DNA of 64,000 nt from Flavobacterium sp. NRK F7 (GCF_024054195.1 NZ_JAMXLB010000001.1:1977624-2041623); one strand, 5' to 3'; shown: positions 35,884 to 45,605, numbered from the stretch's first letter. Notes: generated from the letters alone by a model not told the origin. Numbers and translations: made by a program.

Positions 35884-38514
35884 ATGACAATTCCAGCACA
35901 GTTCAACCCAAAAGAGGTAGAGAAAAAATGGTATGATTACTGGATGAAAAATAATTATTTTCATTCTACACCAGATCATAGAGAACCTTATACCATTGTA
36001 ATTCCTCCACCAAACGTCACTGGAGTATTACACATGGGGCATATGCTGAACAATACTATTCAAGATGTATTAATTCGTCGTGCTCGTTTAAAAGGGTTTA
36101 ACGCTTGCTGGGTTCCAGGAACCGATCATGCCTCTATTGCTACAGAAGCAAAAGTGGTTGCTAAATTAAAATCAGAAGGAATTAATAAATCTGATTTAAC
36201 TCGAGAAGAATTTTTAAAGCATGCTTATGATTGGACCGATAAATATGGAGGTACTATACTTGAACAATTAAAACAATTAGGATGCTCTTGTGATTGGGAT
36301 AGAACTAAATTTACAATGGATGACGATATGAGTGCCTCTGTAATCAAATCTTTCGTTGATTTATATAACAAAGGGATGATTTATCGTGGGTATCGAATGG
36401 TGAATTGGGATCCTGAAGCTAAAACTACGCTATCAGATGAAGAGGTAATTTATGAAGAAAGACAAGGTAAATTATATCATCTGCGTTATCAAATTGAAGG
36501 AACTAATGAATATGTAACTATAGCTACAACCCGACCTGAAACCATTTTAGGAGATACTGCAATTTGTATCCATCCAAATGATGAACGCTATTTCCATTTA
36601 AAAGGTAAGAAAGCAATCGTTCCTATTTGTAACCGAGTAATTCCTATCATTTTCGACGAATATGTTGATATGGAATTTGGTACAGGGTGTTTAAAAGTAA
36701 CTCCTGCTCACGATGTAAACGATAAAACACTTGGTGAAAAACACGCTTTGGAAATTATAGATATTTTCAATGAAGATGCGACTTTAAATTCTTTTGGATT
36801 GCATTATGAAGGAAAAGATCGTTTTGTGGTTCGTACTGAAATTGAAAAAGAATTAGAATCGATAGGTGCTTTAGTAAAAATAGAAAACCACATTAATAAT
36901 GTTGGTACTTCAGAAAGAACAAAAGCGGTGATTGAACCAAGATTATCAGATCAATGGTTTTTAAAAATGGAGGAATTGGTAAAACCAGCCATAAAAGCGG
37001 TTCTAGAGTCTGATGAAATTAAACTACATCCGTCTCGTTTTAATAATACCTATCGTCATTGGTTAGAAAATATTAGAGATTGGAATATTTCTCGTCAGTT
37101 ATGGTGGGGTCAACAAATTCCAGCCTATTATTATGGTGATGGGAAAGAAGATTTTGTAGTTGCCGAAAATAGTGATGAAGCTTTACAGTTGGCACAAAAG
37201 AAAACAGGAAATGGAACACTGACAAAATTAGATTTAAAGCAAGATCCAGATGCTTTAGATACTTGGTTCTCATCTTGGTTATGGCCAATATCTGTTTTCG
37301 GAGGAATGTTAGATCCAGAAAACGAAGAGTTTAAATATTATTATCCAACTAATGATTTAGTTACTGGCCCTGATATTTTATTCTTTTGGGTAGCTCGAAT
37401 GATTTTTGCAGGATATGAATATACAGGTAAAAAGCCATTCTCAAATGTATATTTAACAGGACTGGTTAGAGATAAACAAGGACGCAAAATGTCTAAGTCA
37501 TTAGGGAATTCTCCTGAACCACTAGGTTTAATTGAAGAATTTGGGGCTGATGGAGTACGAGTGGGATTACTATTGAGTTCATCAGCAGGTAATGATATTT
37601 TATTTGATGAAGAATTATGTAATCAAGGAAAAGGATTTGCCAATAAAATTTGGAATGCCTTTCGATTGATTAAAGGTTGGGAAGTTGCAGATATTGTTCA
37701 ACCAGAATCTTCAAAAGTTGCTATAGAATGGTATGATGCCAAATTGCAAAAAGTATTGACAGAAATTGAAGATAACTTTGAAAAATATCGTATTTCAGAT
37801 GCTTTAATGGCCATTTACAAATTAGTTTGGGACGATTTTTGTTCTTGGTTTTTGGAAATGATAAAGCCAGGATATCAACAACCAATCGATACTTCAACTT
37901 TCAATAAAGCCATAGAAATGTTAGAAGCTAATTTAAAATTATTGCATCCTTTTATGCCATTTTTAACGGAAGAACTTTGGCAACACATAGCGGAAAGGTC
38001 TCCAGAGCAAGCGTTAATTGTTGCATCTTGGCCAGAAATTAAAGCATATGATGAAAAAATATTGGCTGATTTTGATTTTGCAACAGAAGTTATCTCAGGA
38101 ATTAGAACGATACGAAAAGACAAGAACATTTCTTTCAAAGAAACTATTGATTTAAAAGTACTTAATAATGAAAATGCAGCAACATGTTTCGATTCTATTA
38201 TTATTAAATTGGGTAATGTTGCGGATTTAAGTTATATAACTGAAAAAGTGAATGGGGCGTTATCTTATCGTATTAAATCAAATGAATACTTTATACCTAT
38301 TAGTGGAAATGTAGATTTAGATGCTGAAATAGCAAAATTAGAAGAGGAACTAAAATATACGCAAGGATTCTTAAAAAGTGTTCAGGTTAAATTGTCTAAT
38401 GAAAAATTTGTTGCCAATGCTAAGCCCGAAATTGTAGCGAGCGAAAGAAAAAAAGAAGCGGATGCCTTAGCCAAGATTACTACTTTAGAGCAGAGTTTAA
38501 TTAACTTGAAATAA
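35884..38514 (+). CDS. valS: Valyl-tRNA synthetase
   Basis: An 876-aa class I synthetase. The HIGH-type motif is in [18 protein letters not shown] (HMGH, about residues 50-53), the editing (CP1) domain has [18 protein letters not shown] and the catalytic-threonine region, the KMSKS motif is in [19 protein letters not shown] (about 535-539), and the C-terminal anticodon-binding and coiled-coil arm (residues about 810-876, [20 protein letters not shown]) is complete. The 283-bp region upstream (35601-35883) holds a TACTTTTG -7-like box at 35689-35696 but no gene that I can support. Confidence 0.98.
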   Translation: MTIPAQFNPKEVEKKWYDYWMKNNYFHSTPDHREPYTIVIPPPNVTGVLHMGHMLNNTIQDVLIRRARLKGFNACWVPGTDHASIATEAKVVAKLKSEGINKSDLTREEFLKHAYDWTDKYGGTILEQLKQLGCSCDWDRTKFTMDDDMSASVIKSFVDLYNKGMIYRGYRMVNWDPEAKTTLSDEEVIYEERQGKLYHLRYQIEGTNEYVTIATTRPETILGDTAICIHPNDERYFHLKGKKAIVPICNRVIPIIFDEYVDMEFGTGCLKVTPAHDVNDKTLGEKHALEIIDIFNEDATLNSFGLHYEGKDRFVVRTEIEKELESIGALVKIENHINNVGTSERTKAVIEPRLSDQWFLKMEELVKPAIKAVLESDEIKLHPSRFNNTYRHWLENIRDWNISRQLWWGQQIPAYYYGDGKEDFVVAENSDEALQLAQKKTGNGTLTKLDLKQDPDALDTWFSSWLWPISVFGGMLDPENEEFKYYYPTNDLVTGPDILFFWVARMIFAGYEYTGKKPFSNVYLTGLVRDKQGRKMSKSLGNSPEPLGLIEEFGADGVRVGLLLSSSAGNDILFDEELCNQGKGFANKIWNAFRLIKGWEVADIVQPESSKVAIEWYDAKLQKVLTEIEDNFEKYRISDALMAIYKLVWDDFCSWFLEMIKPGYQQPIDTSTFNKAIEMLEANLKLLHPFMPFLTEELWQHIAERSPEQALIVASWPEIKAYDEKILADFDFATEVISGIRTIRKDKNISFKETIDLKVLNNENAATCFDSIIIKLGNVADLSYITEKVNGALSYRIKSNEYFIPISGNVDLDAEIAKLEEELKYTQGFLKSVQVKLSNEKFVANAKPEIVASERKKEADALAKITTLEQSLINLK

Positions 38515-38547
38515 ACTCCATTAAAATCTCTATTAAATTTAATATTT

Positions 38548-38580
38548 AAAACCTTGCCTAAAAAGCAAGGTTTTCTTTTT
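38548..38580 (+). terminator. Terminator after valS
   Basis: AAAACCTTGC (38548-38557) pairs with GCAAGGTTTT (38565-38574), followed by CTTTTT. Confidence 0.85.
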
Positions 38581-38608
38581 GTCGGTAATTTGTGCATTTT
38601 ATCGATAT
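38577..38608 (+). promoter_or_regulatory. Paired TTTTRTCGRTAA boxes, 20 bp apart, upstream of a T9SS surface-protein gene
   Basis: TTTTGTCGGTAA at 38577-38588 and TTTTATCGATAT at 38597-38608 lie 72 bp before the ATG at 38681. The order of the two variants is reversed relative to the pair at 21081-21113. In both loci a GGTA...ATTTT stretch follows before the start region. Confidence 0.6.
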
Positions 38609-38680
38609 TTATTAACATGCAACAAGTGGTACATTTATTTTAATTATATTAGCAATAACTTAACAAATTATTAATATCTT

Positions 38681-41600
38681 ATGAAAAAAATTACTCTTTG
38701 CTTATTTTTATTGCTGTTTTATGTAGTTGGGTTTTCCCAAATACCAATTGGAAATGGTACTAATGAAGCTCAAGCATTACCCTTTGATCCATTTTATGGA
38801 TATACTTACTCACAAAGTATCTATACTTCTGCTGAAATAAATGCTAGTGGAGATATTACTGGAATTAGCTGGTACTTTAGTGGTACAACTTTATTGCCAA
38901 ATTCTCAAAATATAACTATTTATTTAGGTCACTCAACTAGAACTGCTTTTGCTAGTACTTCTGACTGGGAAGCTTTAGCGTCTTTGACACAAGTATACAC
39001 TGGTGCTATTCCAGTTACTGGTCCAGGTTGGGTTACTGTAACTTTTCCAACTCCATTCACCTATAATGGGACAGATAATTTGATTGTTGCTGTTGATGAG
39101 AATATGGCTAGCTACGATTCAAGTTCGGATGATTTCTATAACACTTCTTCAACTACAGGTAGAAGTATTTATTACAGAAATGATACAACTAATCCTGACC
39201 CAGCTTCTCCACCGACAGGAAATTTAGTTTCTTTTTACCCAAATGTTATTTTTGAAGGAATTACACAAGCATGTCCTCAACCTACAAACTTAGTTTCATC
39301 TAATTTAACATCGAATTCTATAGATATAGCATGGACTGATCCTACTGGAGTTCAGTTTGATTATGAATATGTGGTTCAAGCTCAAGGTACTGGAATGCCT
39401 ACAGGTTCAGGAACTGCAGTTGGTGATCTAATGGTTTCACTTAATTCATTAACTCCAAATACTTCTTATGAGTTTTGGGTACGTGCATATTGTTCAGTAT
39501 CTGATCAAAGTGCTTGGTTGGGACCCTTATTTTTTACAACAGAATGTTCAACATATACAGTTCCATCACTTGAAAACTTCTCTACCTATGTTCCTGGATG
39601 TTGGCAAGAAGCTGATAATGGTGATTTAGTAGCTGGACCTGCTACTTTTGGTTCAAGTACTTGGGTTGCTGATGGATTTGGAAATGTTGGTTCTACAGGT
39701 GCAGCAAGATATAATATTTACACAACTGGAGCTAATGATTGGTTACTTTCGCCATTATATGATATTCCTGCAGTAGGTTATGAATTAAAATTTGATGCTG
39801 CAGCAACCCAATATGGTTCTACAAGTGCACCTACAACTCCATGGGAAGCAGATGATTATGTAGAGGTTCTAGTTTCTACAGGAACAACTAACTGGACAGT
39901 TTTGTATACTTATAATAATACTAATGTACCCTCAAATGTAGGATCTGCTAATGTAATTGATTTAGATGCTTATTCAGGTCAAACGGTACGATTTGCTTTT
40001 AGAGTGGTTGAAGGTGCTGCAAATGGAAGTGCAGATATAGATTTTTCAATTGATAATTTCGAAATTAGATTAACTCCTGCAACTGCACCTGATTGTGCTA
40101 CTAATGTTATAGGAACTCCAGATGCTTCATGTGGTAATTTTGATAATGTTTTATCATGGGATGCTGTTTCAGGTGCTGATGGCTATAGAATCACTTTGGG
40201 TACTACACCTAGTGGGAATGAGGTTTTAGATAATGTAGATTTAGGAAGTGTTTTAAGTTATAGTTTTGCAGGTGCTATTAATACGATGTATTATTTTACA
40301 ATAACACCTTATAATGGTAGTGGTAATGCTTCAGGTTGTGCTGAAGCAACATTTACAACTAATGCAAATGGATGTTATTGTGTTTCTAATCCTTCTAGTA
40401 ATGATGGATTAGGAATTACAAATGTGCAACTAGTATCTACTAACTTCCCTACTACTGACGTCACTTATTTTGATCATACAGCAACTAGTGTAGATATGCC
40501 ACAAGGTTTAAATAATAATGTGCAAATTACGTTTGCTACTGGATATACTTATACAACTTATATTTTAATCGATTTCAATGATGATTTTGATTTCAATGAT
40601 GCAGGAGAACTTGTTTTTACAGGAGAATCTTTATCTGATGACCCTACAACGTATAATGCGTCGTTTGTAATGCCAGGTGCAGCACCTCTTGGTTCTCACA
40701 GAATGAGAATTGTAACTGCGGATTATTTACCAACAGTTGACCCTTGTTATAGTGATACTTATGGAGTTACTTTAGATTTTACTATTAATATTGTTGCGCC
40801 GAGTTGTTCACCTCCAACTTTTGGTACAGTTACAGTTGTTGAGAATTGTAATGCATCTGAATATGTTGTGAATGTAGATATTACTGGTTTAGGAAGTGGT
40901 TCGCCATCTCTAACTGATGGAGTTACTACTTTACCTGTTTCTGCTACTGGGGTAGTTCAAGTTGGTCCTTATGCATTTGGTTCACCTGTAACATTAACGA
41001 TATTACATGGATCGGATAACATTTGTGATGTAAATGTTGGAACTTATAATTTCGTTGCTTGTCCTCCAGCAAATGATGATTGTGCTAATGCTGAAGTTTT
41101 AACACCTGGTGGAGTATTTGCTGATAATGCTGTTGTAGGAACTAACGTTGCTGCTACGGCTTCAAGTGGTGAGACTGCTCCTGGTTGTGCATCTTATCTA
41201 GGAGGTGATGTATGGTATCAAGTAACAGTTCCTGCTTCTGGAAGTTTAACTTTTGAAAATAATACGCAAACAGGTGGAATTACAGATTCAGCAGCTGCAG
41301 TTTATAGTGGAACATGTGGTGCATTGGTATTATTGGGTTGTAATGATTCTTCAAGTACAGCTGGTGATGATCATCCTCTTATTACTGTAAGTGGTAGAAC
41401 ACCTGGAGAAACATTATATTATAGAGTATGGGAATATAGCAACGATAACTTTGGCGAATTCCAAGTGTCAGTATATGATGCAAGTTTAAGTGCTACTGCA
41501 TTTGAATTAACTAATTTTATGGCTTATCCGAATCCTGTTAAAGATATTCTTAATTTAGAATATACTTCTAACATGACATCGGTTACTGTTTTCAATATGA

Positions 41601-41737
41601 TTGGACAACAAGTGATTAATCAGAAAGTAAACGCTACTGCTGCTAAAATTAATATGACTGAATTAAATAGTGGTACTTATGTAGTTCAAGTAGTAATTGA
41701 CGGAACAACTCAAGTATTGAAAGTAGTAAAAGAATAA
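38681..41737 (+). CDS. Large secreted T9SS type A protein with FN3, MAM-like and GEVED domains
   Basis: 1018 aa. A signal peptide (MKKITLCLFLLLFYVVGFSQ) is followed by a beta-sandwich domain (about 25-200), a fibronectin type III domain (about 203-288; CPQPTNLVSSNLTSNSIDIAW), a cleaved-adhesin/MAM-like jelly roll (about 295-465; TGANDWLLSPLYDIPAVGYELKFDAAA ... DFSIDNFEI), a second FN3-like domain, a GEVED domain (about 580-705; ILIDFNDDFDFNDAGELVFTGE, possible Ca2+ site), another Ig-like domain with a C-terminal jelly roll, and the type A sorting domain (about 946-1018; AYPNPVKDILNLEY). It resembles adhesins or carbohydrate-binding surface proteins; no enzymatic domain is seen. Confidence 0.92.
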   Translation: MKKITLCLFLLLFYVVGFSQIPIGNGTNEAQALPFDPFYGYTYSQSIYTSAEINASGDITGISWYFSGTTLLPNSQNITIYLGHSTRTAFASTSDWEALASLTQVYTGAIPVTGPGWVTVTFPTPFTYNGTDNLIVAVDENMASYDSSSDDFYNTSSTTGRSIYYRNDTTNPDPASPPTGNLVSFYPNVIFEGITQACPQPTNLVSSNLTSNSIDIAWTDPTGVQFDYEYVVQAQGTGMPTGSGTAVGDLMVSLNSLTPNTSYEFWVRAYCSVSDQSAWLGPLFFTTECSTYTVPSLENFSTYVPGCWQEADNGDLVAGPATFGSSTWVADGFGNVGSTGAARYNIYTTGANDWLLSPLYDIPAVGYELKFDAAATQYGSTSAPTTPWEADDYVEVLVSTGTTNWTVLYTYNNTNVPSNVGSANVIDLDAYSGQTVRFAFRVVEGAANGSADIDFSIDNFEIRLTPATAPDCATNVIGTPDASCGNFDNVLSWDAVSGADGYRITLGTTPSGNEVLDNVDLGSVLSYSFAGAINTMYYFTITPYNGSGNASGCAEATFTTNANGCYCVSNPSSNDGLGITNVQLVSTNFPTTDVTYFDHTATSVDMPQGLNNNVQITFATGYTYTTYILIDFNDDFDFNDAGELVFTGESLSDDPTTYNASFVMPGAAPLGSHRMRIVTADYLPTVDPCYSDTYGVTLDFTINIVAPSCSPPTFGTVTVVENCNASEYVVNVDITGLGSGSPSLTDGVTTLPVSATGVVQVGPYAFGSPVTLTILHGSDNICDVNVGTYNFVACPPANDDCANAEVLTPGGVFADNAVVGTNVAATASSGETAPGCASYLGGDVWYQVTVPASGSLTFENNTQTGGITDSAAAVYSGTCGALVLLGCNDSSSTAGDDHPLITVSGRTPGETLYYRVWEYSNDNFGEFQVSVYDASLSATAFELTNFMAYPNPVKDILNLEYTSNMTSVTVFNMIGQQVINQKVNATAAKINMTELNSGTYVVQVVIDGTTQVLKVVKE

Positions 41738-41760
41738 AAAGATAATTTTTATTTATTTTA

Positions 41761-41788
41761 AAGCTCCGATTTTTTCGGAGCTTTTTTG
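41761..41788 (+). terminator. Terminator after the 1018-aa surface-protein gene
   Basis: AAGCTCCGA (41761-41769) pairs with TCGGAGCTT (41775-41783), followed by TTTTTG. Confidence 0.88.
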
Positions 41789-41838
41789 TTTGATATTTTT
41801 CCAATGCAAATGATTTTATTACAATTTATAAAAAGATG

Positions 41839-41846
41839 TATCTTTG
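41839..41846 (+). promoter_or_regulatory. -7 box of the class V aminotransferase gene
   Basis: TATCTTTG, 17 bp upstream of the ATG at 41863. Confidence 0.55.
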
Positions 41847-41862
41847 TGAAAACTAAAAATTT

Positions 41863-43353
41863 ATGTTAAGTACCCAATCTCATACAACTTTAGAGCTTTA
41901 TTTTAATAAATTTAGAAAGAATATAATTGGTGTGGATCAAGTCTTTTCATTTCCATATGGAGACAAAAAAATTATTTACACGGATTGGACAGCCAGTGGA
42001 AGACTTTATAGACCTATTGAAGAAAAACTAATAAACCATTTCGGCCCTTTCGTTGCGAATACGCATACAGAAACTACCATTTCTGGAACAGCAATGACAT
42101 TATCATATCATAAAGCAAGGCATATTATCAAGCATCATGTAAATGCGAATGAAAATGATATATTAATTACAGATGGAACTGGTATGACGGGTGTTGTAAA
42201 TAAATTGCAACGAATATTAGGATTAAGAATTCCAGAAAATTTAAAAGAATATACGAGTTTTCCAGAGGCACTAAAACCTGTTGTTTTCATATCTCATATG
42301 GAACATCATTCGAACCAAACCTCTTGGCTAGAAACTATTGCAGATGTAATTGTTGTTCCAGCCAATGATGAAGGGTTGTTTTGTTTAGAAAACTTTAAAG
42401 TATTACTTGAAAAATATAAAGATAGAAGCTTTAAAATTGCATCTATAACTTCTTGCTCTAATGTTACAGGTATAAAAACACCTTATCATGAAGTGGCTAA
42501 ATTAATGCATCAAAATAATGGAGTGTGCTTTGTTGATTTTGCTTGTTCTGGACCTTATGTTGCGATTGATATGCACCCTGAAAATGATAAAGAGGCTTAT
42601 CTAGATGCAATCTTTTTTTCCCCTCATAAATTTTTAGGTGGACCAGGAACATGTGGAGTAATGGTTTTTAATAAAAATTTATACAAAAATAATGTCCCTG
42701 ATTGTCCAGGTGGTGGGACTGTTAGATGGACCAACCCTTGGGGAGATCATCAGTATATTGATAATATTGAGGATAGGGAAGATGGAGGTACTCCTGGGTT
42801 CCTTCAAGTTATTAAAGCTGCGTTAGCCATTCAGCTTAAGGAGGAAATGGGTATTCAAAATATTTTAGATCGGGAACATGAGCTCACCAATATTATTTTT
42901 AATTCTTTAGAAAATGTTCCTAATATTAATATTCTTGCTCCTCAACATAAAGATAGATTAGGGGTTATTTCTTTTTATATAACAGATTTGCACTATAATT
43001 TAGGTGTTAAAATACTTAATGATAAATTTGGTATTCAAACTAGAGGTGGATGTAGTTGTGCAGGTACTTATGGTCATTATTTATTGCATGTGGATCAAGA
43101 AACTTCTAATTCGATAGTGTGTCAGATCTCAGCTGGAGATTTAGAAAAAAAGCCAGGTTGGATTAGAATGTCAATACATCCTACAACTACGAATGAAGAA
43201 ATTGAATACGTATGCAATAGTATAAAGGAATTAGCAGCAAATCATTTTAATTGGAAAAAAGAGTATACTTATAATTCAAATACAAATGAGTTTACGCACG
43301 TGAATGATAATAAAAGCGAAGAAAAAATGATTGAATCTTGGTTTAAAATATAA
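41863..43353 (+). CDS. Class V aminotransferase-fold PLP protein (cysteine desulfurase-like)
   Basis: 496 aa. The fold-type I pattern is clear: IIYTDWTASGRLYRPIEE near the start, a PLP-phosphate segment DGTGMTGVVNKLQ, VFISHMEHHSNQTSW, VCFVDFACSGPYVAIDMHP with the PLP aspartate, the Schiff-base lysine in FFSPHKFLGGPGTCGVMVFN (about K259), and a possible sulfur-carrying cysteine in TRGGCSCAGTYGHYL (about 393-395). It is longer than IscS or SufS and has no suf neighbours, so a role other than Fe-S assembly is likely; the substrate is unknown. It is a single-gene unit with its own promoter. Confidence 0.88.
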   Translation: MLSTQSHTTLELYFNKFRKNIIGVDQVFSFPYGDKKIIYTDWTASGRLYRPIEEKLINHFGPFVANTHTETTISGTAMTLSYHKARHIIKHHVNANENDILITDGTGMTGVVNKLQRILGLRIPENLKEYTSFPEALKPVVFISHMEHHSNQTSWLETIADVIVVPANDEGLFCLENFKVLLEKYKDRSFKIASITSCSNVTGIKTPYHEVAKLMHQNNGVCFVDFACSGPYVAIDMHPENDKEAYLDAIFFSPHKFLGGPGTCGVMVFNKNLYKNNVPDCPGGGTVRWTNPWGDHQYIDNIEDREDGGTPGFLQVIKAALAIQLKEEMGIQNILDREHELTNIIFNSLENVPNINILAPQHKDRLGVISFYITDLHYNLGVKILNDKFGIQTRGGCSCAGTYGHYLLHVDQETSNSIVCQISAGDLEKKPGWIRMSIHPTTTNEEIEYVCNSIKELAANHFNWKKEYTYNSNTNEFTHVNDNKSEEKMIESWFKI

Positions 43354-43417
43354 AAGCCGACCTGGAGCGATCAGCTTTTATGGTGAATGTGTAACCACAT
43401 TGCTGTGCATTCGGGAG
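43352..43417 (-). ncRNA. Candidate small RNA (two hairpins downstream of a -7 box)
   Basis: On the minus strand TACATTTG (43425-43418) could start a transcript near 43412. It would contain a hairpin AATGTG-GTTA-CACATT (43401-43386) enclosed by a longer imperfect stem (43412-43385), and then a second hairpin with arms AAAAGC and GCTTTT (43379-43352) followed by TATATTTT. The length would be about 60 nt. No good TTG is seen at the -33 position and no known RNA family is recognised, so this is a hypothesis. Confidence 0.3.
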
Positions 43418-43549
43418 CAAATGTAATAAAAAAAGTTCTTAAGTTTTAATTTTTGTATTTATTTTATAATTTAAATTGTATATAAAATAGAATAAAGATG
43501 AATTTTAATATTACTTTCTTAATATATTTAAAAAACTCATTTTAATTCT

Positions 43550-43557
43550 TATTTTTG
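43550..43557 (+). promoter_or_regulatory. -7 box of the alpha-oxoamine synthase gene
   Basis: TATTTTTG, 13 bp before the ATG at 43571 and 25 bp before the in-frame ATG at 43583; the second start fits the expected transcription start better. Confidence 0.55.
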
Positions 43558-43570
43558 CGGAGTTTTCAAA

Positions 43571-44842
43571 ATGAAAAATATTATGGTAAAAGATTTATTT
43601 GAAAGAATTCAAAATAATAAAGGACCTCTAGGTAAATGGGCTTCACAAGCGGAAGGATATTATGTTTTTCCAAAATTAGAAGGAGAATTAGGTCCTAGAA
43701 TGAAATTTCATGGGAAAGAGATTTTAAATTGGAGTATAAATGATTATTTGGGTCTTGCCAATCATCCTGAAGTTAGAAAAGCTGATGCAGATGCTGCAGC
43801 ACAATATGGAGCTGCTTATCCAATGGGTGCTAGAATGATGAGTGGTCATACGGATATTCATGAACAATTAGAGAGAGAGTTAGCTGCATTTGTTAAAAAA
43901 GAAGCGGCATATTTGTTGAATTTTGGTTACCAAGGAATTATGTCAGCAATTGACGCTTTGGTTACTAAAAATGATATTATTGTATACGATGTAGATGCTC
44001 ATGCTTGTATTATTGATGGTGTGCGTTTGCATATGGGAAAAAGATTTACCTATAAGCATAATGACTTGGAAAGCATGGAGAAAAACTTACAACGTGCAAC
44101 TAAAATGGCTACTGAAACTGGTGGAGGTATTTTATTTATTACAGAAGGAGTTTTTGGAATGCGTGGTCAGCAAGGTAAGTTAAAAGAAATTGTAGCCATG
44201 AAAGAAAAATACAATTTCAGATTATTAGTAGATGATGCACATGGTTTTGGTACTTTAGGTAAAACGGGTGCAGGAGCAGGTGAAGAACAAGAATGTCAAG
44301 ATGGAATTGATGTTTATTTTTCAACTTTTGCTAAATCTATGGCTAGTATTGGAGCATTTTTAGCTGGTGATAAAGATATTATTGATTATTTAAAATATAA
44401 TTTACGTTCGCAAATGTTTGCAAAATCATTACCTATGATTCAAACAGTTGGAGCTTTAAAAAGATTACAACTTTTAAGAGATAATCCTAGTTTAAAAGAC
44501 AAACTATGGGAAAATGTAAATGCTTTACAAAATGGCTTAAAAGAAAAAGGATTTAACATAGGTGATACGAATACTTGTGTTACTCCTGTTTATCTTGAAG
44601 GATCAATTCCTGAAGCGATGGTAATGGTTAATGATTTGAGAGAAAATTATAATATTTTCCTTTCAATTGTAGTGTATCCTGTTATACCTAAAGGAATTAT
44701 TTTATTACGTATGATTCCTACTGCTTCACATACTTTGGAAGATATTAATGAAACTCTTGCTGCTTTTGAAGCTATTAGAGAAAAATTAGTAAACGGGACT
44801 TATAAGAAAATTGCTGAGGCAACTACTATAGATGTGTCATAA
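43571..44842 (+). CDS. Alpha-oxoamine synthase (serine palmitoyltransferase or cysteate acyltransferase type)
   Basis: 423 aa, PLP fold-type I. It shows the family pattern INWSINDYLGLANHPEVRKAD-like start (LNWSINDYLGLANHP), GARMMSGHTDIHEQLE, the cofactor-stacking DVDAHACIIDGVRLH, LLVDDAHGFGTLG, and the Schiff-base lysine in YFSTFAKSMASIGAF (about K260). The family condenses an amino acid with an acyl thioester. In Bacteroidota this subgroup makes sphingolipid bases (serine) or the capnine base of sulfonolipids (cysteate); the sequence alone does not let me choose. Glycine C-acetyltransferase is less likely because no threonine dehydrogenase is adjacent. An ATG at 43583 is an alternative start. 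Confidence 0.88.
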   Translation: MKNIMVKDLFERIQNNKGPLGKWASQAEGYYVFPKLEGELGPRMKFHGKEILNWSINDYLGLANHPEVRKADADAAAQYGAAYPMGARMMSGHTDIHEQLERELAAFVKKEAAYLLNFGYQGIMSAIDALVTKNDIIVYDVDAHACIIDGVRLHMGKRFTYKHNDLESMEKNLQRATKMATETGGGILFITEGVFGMRGQQGKLKEIVAMKEKYNFRLLVDDAHGFGTLGKTGAGAGEEQECQDGIDVYFSTFAKSMASIGAFLAGDKDIIDYLKYNLRSQMFAKSLPMIQTVGALKRLQLLRDNPSLKDKLWENVNALQNGLKEKGFNIGDTNTCVTPVYLEGSIPEAMVMVNDLRENYNIFLSIVVYPVIPKGIILLRMIPTASHTLEDINETLAAFEAIREKLVNGTYKKIAEATTIDVS

Positions 44843-44867
44843 GAATTATGGTGAAATATAAAATAAA

Positions 44868-44893
44868 AAAGAGCTCTTAATGGAGCTCTTTTT
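44868..44893. terminator. Bidirectional terminator
   Basis: AAAGAGCTC (44868-44876) pairs with GAGCTCTTT (44883-44891), with A- and T-runs outside. Confidence 0.88.
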
Positions 44894-44920
44894 GTATAAT
44901 AACCTTATGTATTTGAGTGT

Positions 44921-45331
44921 TTATTTATTCTTTTTTGACTCTTCCAATACTGTTAAGCTTTCTTCGGTCATTATTTCAGTAGGACTTACTACATTTCCAA
45001 TAAAGCTTGCCGTATGTTGCCCATCTTTATCGTTGTAGATTACTTCTATTGAAAAAATTCCAAGTGAAGTGGGTTCAATAGTCACAGTTTTTTCAGTATT
45101 GTTACCAATAATTTTTAAACTTCCCAAGCTCTTTTTGTTCTTAGTGTTGGTTAAATTATTATTTACCTCCCATTGATAAGAGTCAAAATCCTGTAAATTA
45201 CTTATAGAATATGTTGTACTTTGGCCTAAAATAGCTGTAAAATAACCTGAAATAGTTCCATTGTTTGATTGAGAGAAACCCGATGCGCAAAATCCAATTG
45301 CAACTGCTAATGTAAGAATAAGTTTTTTCAT
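44921..45331 (-). CDS. Exported protein of unknown function, paralogue A (136 aa)
   Basis: A signal peptide (MKKLILTLAVAIGFCASGFSQ) precedes a single beta-sandwich-like domain: NNGTISGYFTAILGQSTTYSI, YQWEVNNN, GSLKIIGNNTEKTVTIEP, GIFSIEVIYNDKDGQHTASFIGNVVSPTEI. The QWEVN ... KTVTIEPTSLGIFSIEV pattern resembles PKD/Ig-like domains. The last 20 residues are charged and not a T9SS sorting domain. It is 136 aa, exactly as long as the neighbouring paralogue B, with about half the residues identical; the divergence is largest in the central loop. The function is unknown; it has a conserved mRNA leader. Confidence 0.8.
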   Translation of the reverse strand: MKKLILTLAVAIGFCASGFSQSNNGTISGYFTAILGQSTTYSISNLQDFDSYQWEVNNNLTNTKNKKSLGSLKIIGNNTEKTVTIEPTSLGIFSIEVIYNDKDGQHTASFIGNVVSPTEIMTEESLTVLEESKKNK

Positions 45332-45348
45332 TTTTTTGGGGTTTTAGT

Positions 45349-45382
45349 GTTCCATTTGGTCTTGAACATTTTACGACCTCAT
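45349..45382 (-). promoter_or_regulatory. Conserved leader element of paralogue A
   Basis: GTTCCATTTGGTCTTGAAC (plus strand) plus 15 further bases ending CGACCTCAT, 18 bp upstream of the ATG on the minus strand. The same element, with a few changes and one inserted base, precedes paralogue B at the same distance. Confidence 0.65.
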
Positions 45383-45577
45383 ACTTTTTAGAGTGCTAGT
45401 ATAAATCCACAATACTTTGAATAAATCTTAAATTTGTTTTTATAAATATAGGAATATAATTTTAAATAGTAATCCTTTTTTGTTAAAAAAATAAGATTAA
45501 ATGTGTTTTTTTATCGATAAAACGTTTGAATGTCTAATAAAATAAGATATTTTGTAAGAATATTTTAATTAAAAAAT

Positions 45578-45605
45578 AACGACCTCTTAGTAGGAAGAGG
45601 TCGTT
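45578..45605 (-). terminator. Terminator after paralogue B
   Basis: AACGACCTCTT (45578-45588) pairs with AAGAGGTCGTT (45595-45605), an 11-bp perfect stem with a 6-nt loop. On the minus strand it is followed by TTTTTTAATT. Confidence 0.85.

Noticed and set aside
43352..43425. A tRNA or riboswitch in this region
   Set aside because: It does not fold into a cloverleaf, there is no anticodon arm, and no known riboswitch consensus was recognised.
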